From: Ralstonia pickettii DTP0602
GTDB lineage: Bacteria; Pseudomonadota; Gammaproteobacteria; Burkholderiales; Burkholderiaceae
DNA length: 64,000 bases
Reading direction: 5' to 3'
NCBI GenBank assembly: GCA_000471925.1
Contig: CP006667.1
Location: 2,542,001-2,606,000, forward strand
Each line of letters begins with the position of its first letter. Positions within the stretch are counted from its first letter, which is position 1. Both the position numbers and the translations under genes were made by a program. The notes below the pieces were generated by a model. That model was not told the DNA's origin. It did not search any database and saw nothing but the letters and a program-made list of their open reading frames with translations. Positions 62,887-64,000 of the stretch are shown piece after piece.

Positions 62887-63624
62887 TCATGTGGCAGTGG
62901 AGTGCAGCGGCGGGCCGGCAAAAAGCATGACCTTGGCGCTGCCGTGAGGGGCTTGAAGCGTGATCGCGCGAGGCGTGTCCCGTGCGGGAAAAACAGGGAG
63001 CTTGAGATCGTTGTGCTCGAAGCTTTGGCCGTCCACCATCGCCGTGCCGAAAATCGGCATGACGAAGGCGCAATGGCCCGCCGCGACGGGCACCGCCAGT
63101 TCGGCACCCTCCTCCAGCGAAATGTCGAGCATCGTCACTTCGGTTGGCGGGTTCAGTGGGGAACGTGCATCTCCGAAGCTCCCCACGGGCACGCGCACCC
63201 TGGCGCCTGGCAACTGCACCACCGGCACATCCTGCGGTTCCACGGTCAATGCGAAAGGCGCGATGCTCTGTCGCTCCGGGGCGAGGTTGACGAAGATCTG
63301 CAGCGAATGGACGGTCTTGCCGGTCTCGGCCGGAACTTCCTCATGGACGATGCCGCTCCCGGCCGTCGCCCAGTGCAGGCCACCGGGCCGGATCAGGTTG
63401 CGGGTACCGAGCGAGTCACGGTTGTCGATGCCGGTTTCCGAATCGAGGAACAGGTAGGACACCGCGGAGAAGCCGGCATGGGGATGCGGCGGAAAGGTCG
63501 GCGCGCTCATCCAGGCATGATCGACCCCGATGAAGGGGTCGATCAGCGCGACCACGCCACGCAGGCCATAGGCCCGGAAGTGGCTGCCGTGGTTGGCGCG
63601 CTGGAGCGGGGCAATGACGGACAT
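62887..63624 (-). CDS. Pirin-family protein
   Basis: A 245-residue bicupin protein. The N-terminal domain has the metal motif with HPHAGFSAVSYLF and the later HWATAGSGIVHEE. Bacterial pirins include quercetinases and redox-sensitive proteins. It lies 18 bases upstream of the isochorismatase-like gene and 10 bases downstream of the OYE gene, so all three form an operon. Confidence 0.92.
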   Translation of the reverse strand: MSVIAPLQRANHGSHFRAYGLRGVVALIDPFIGVDHAWMSAPTFPPHPHAGFSAVSYLFLDSETGIDNRDSLGTRNLIRPGGLHWATAGSGIVHEEVPAETGKTVHSLQIFVNLAPERQSIAPFALTVEPQDVPVVQLPGARVRVPVGSFGDARSPLNPPTEVTMLDISLEEGAELAVPVAAGHCAFVMPIFGTAMVDGQSFEHNDLKLPVFPARDTPRAITLQAPHGSAKVMLFAGPPLHSTAT

Positions 63625-63634
63625 GTTGGTGGCC

Positions 63635-64000
63635 TCAGGCAGCCTGCGCTTCGCTCAAGGTCGGGTAATCGGTGTAGCCCTGCGCCGTACCGCCGAAGAA
63701 ACCATTGCGGTCCGCCTCGTTCATCGGCGCGCTGTCCTTCAACCGGGCGACGAAATCCGGGTTGGCAAGAATCAACTGACCGTAGGCTTCCAGATCGGCC
63801 AGCCCCGATGCCAGGTCGGCCCCGATCTGCTCACGCGGGCGGCCCGGCCGGTTCAGGATCAGCGTGCCCTGCCAGAGCTTGCGGATGTCGGCCAGCAGCG
63901 GTTCGTTGCCCTGGTGCATGATGTGCAAATAGGCCAGCCCCAGCTTGTCGAGTTCGGCGACCAGGTAGCGGTAGAGATCCGGCCCTTCAGCGCCTTCGTC
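63635..64000 (-). CDS. Old yellow enzyme-type alkene reductase (cut by window edge)
   Basis: The 121 visible codons show LAYLHIMHQ and GTLILNRPG, then the C-terminus DLEAYGQLILANPDF and GGTAQGYTDYP. These match the last third of NemA-like flavin reductases, which reduce activated double bonds. The N-terminus lies beyond 64000. It is the first visible gene of the operon with pirin and the hydrolase. Confidence 0.9.
   Translation of the reverse strand, partial: DEGAEGPDLYRYLVAELDKLGLAYLHIMHQGNEPLLADIRKLWQGTLILNRPGRPREQIGADLASGLADLEAYGQLILANPDFVARLKDSAPMNEADRNGFFGGTAQGYTDYPTLSEAQAA

Noticed and set aside
1..64000. CRISPR arrays, rRNA operons, intact insertion sequences or prophage
   Set aside because: No spaced short repeats, rRNA cores, transposase or phage structural motifs were seen on either strand.

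Overview
The window is high-GC, gene-dense DNA from a beta-proteobacterium, most likely Cupriavidus or a close Burkholderiales relative. The evidence is the very high GC at third codon positions, several Bug/TctC-type solute receptors, PHB genes (a phasin, a phasin-like protein, acetoacetyl-CoA reductase), a histone-H1-like HU protein, and a complete pqqABCDE set beside quinoprotein genes. No rRNA, CRISPR array, phage or intact insertion sequence was seen.

Layout. 1-5 kb holds housekeeping and small metabolic genes: rimI (cut by the window edge), tsaB, acyl-CoA-binding protein, an MFS exporter, an SGNH hydrolase and a VOC protein. 5-8.5 kb holds a MetQ-like protein and then two near-identical tRNA-Leu(CAG) genes, each with its own promoter and terminator, flanking a LysR regulator and an orphan solute-binding protein. 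8.5-14.2 kb is a mix of a beta-lactamase-fold lipoprotein, an MBL-fold lipoprotein, a PepSY/cytochrome b561 pair, a phasin-like protein and an HU-like protein.

14.3-38 kb is a coherent alcohol-oxidation region. It has cytochrome PedF and its associated binding protein, a sigma-54 activator, pqqABCDE, an iron-uptake pair (piuC and a Fiu-type receptor, each with a Fur-like box), a cytochrome c and a PQQ alcohol dehydrogenase behind a consensus sigma-54 promoter, then a translationally coupled operon (Bug receptor, ABC ATPase, YVTN propeller, binding protein, permease), a histidine kinase/response regulator pair and a divergent TonB receptor. The dehydrogenase has the second Asp (Asp-Phe-Asp) that marks lanthanide-dependent quinoproteins, and the ABC cassette resembles the PedA1A2BC lanthanide-linked transporter. 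I read the block as a candidate lanthanide/PQQ alcohol-oxidation and metal-uptake regulon.

38-42.8 kb is a worn region with fragments of a hydrolase, an abortive-infection-type protein and an enoyl-CoA hydratase, small hypothetical genes and one intact crotonase. 42.9-45.4 kb has a MocR regulator divergent from a LysE exporter, followed by a VOC protein.

45.5-53.5 kb is a minus-strand catabolic cluster: LysR, CaiB-type CoA-transferase, CitE-type lyase, Bug receptor, D-2-hydroxyacid dehydrogenase, pyruvate kinase and glycerate kinase. Together these could turn a branched hydroxy-dicarboxylate into acetyl-CoA plus hydroxypyruvate, then glycerate, 2-phosphoglycerate and pyruvate.

53.6-64 kb contains more remnants (a UTRA regulator, an acyl-CoA synthetase tail), an enolase-superfamily enzyme, a CDGSH protein, an RNase Z-like hydrolase, a short repeat protein, the phaP/phaB pair, and a stress-type cluster (AraC regulator, SDR, isochorismatase-like hydrolase, pirin, old yellow enzyme cut by the window edge).
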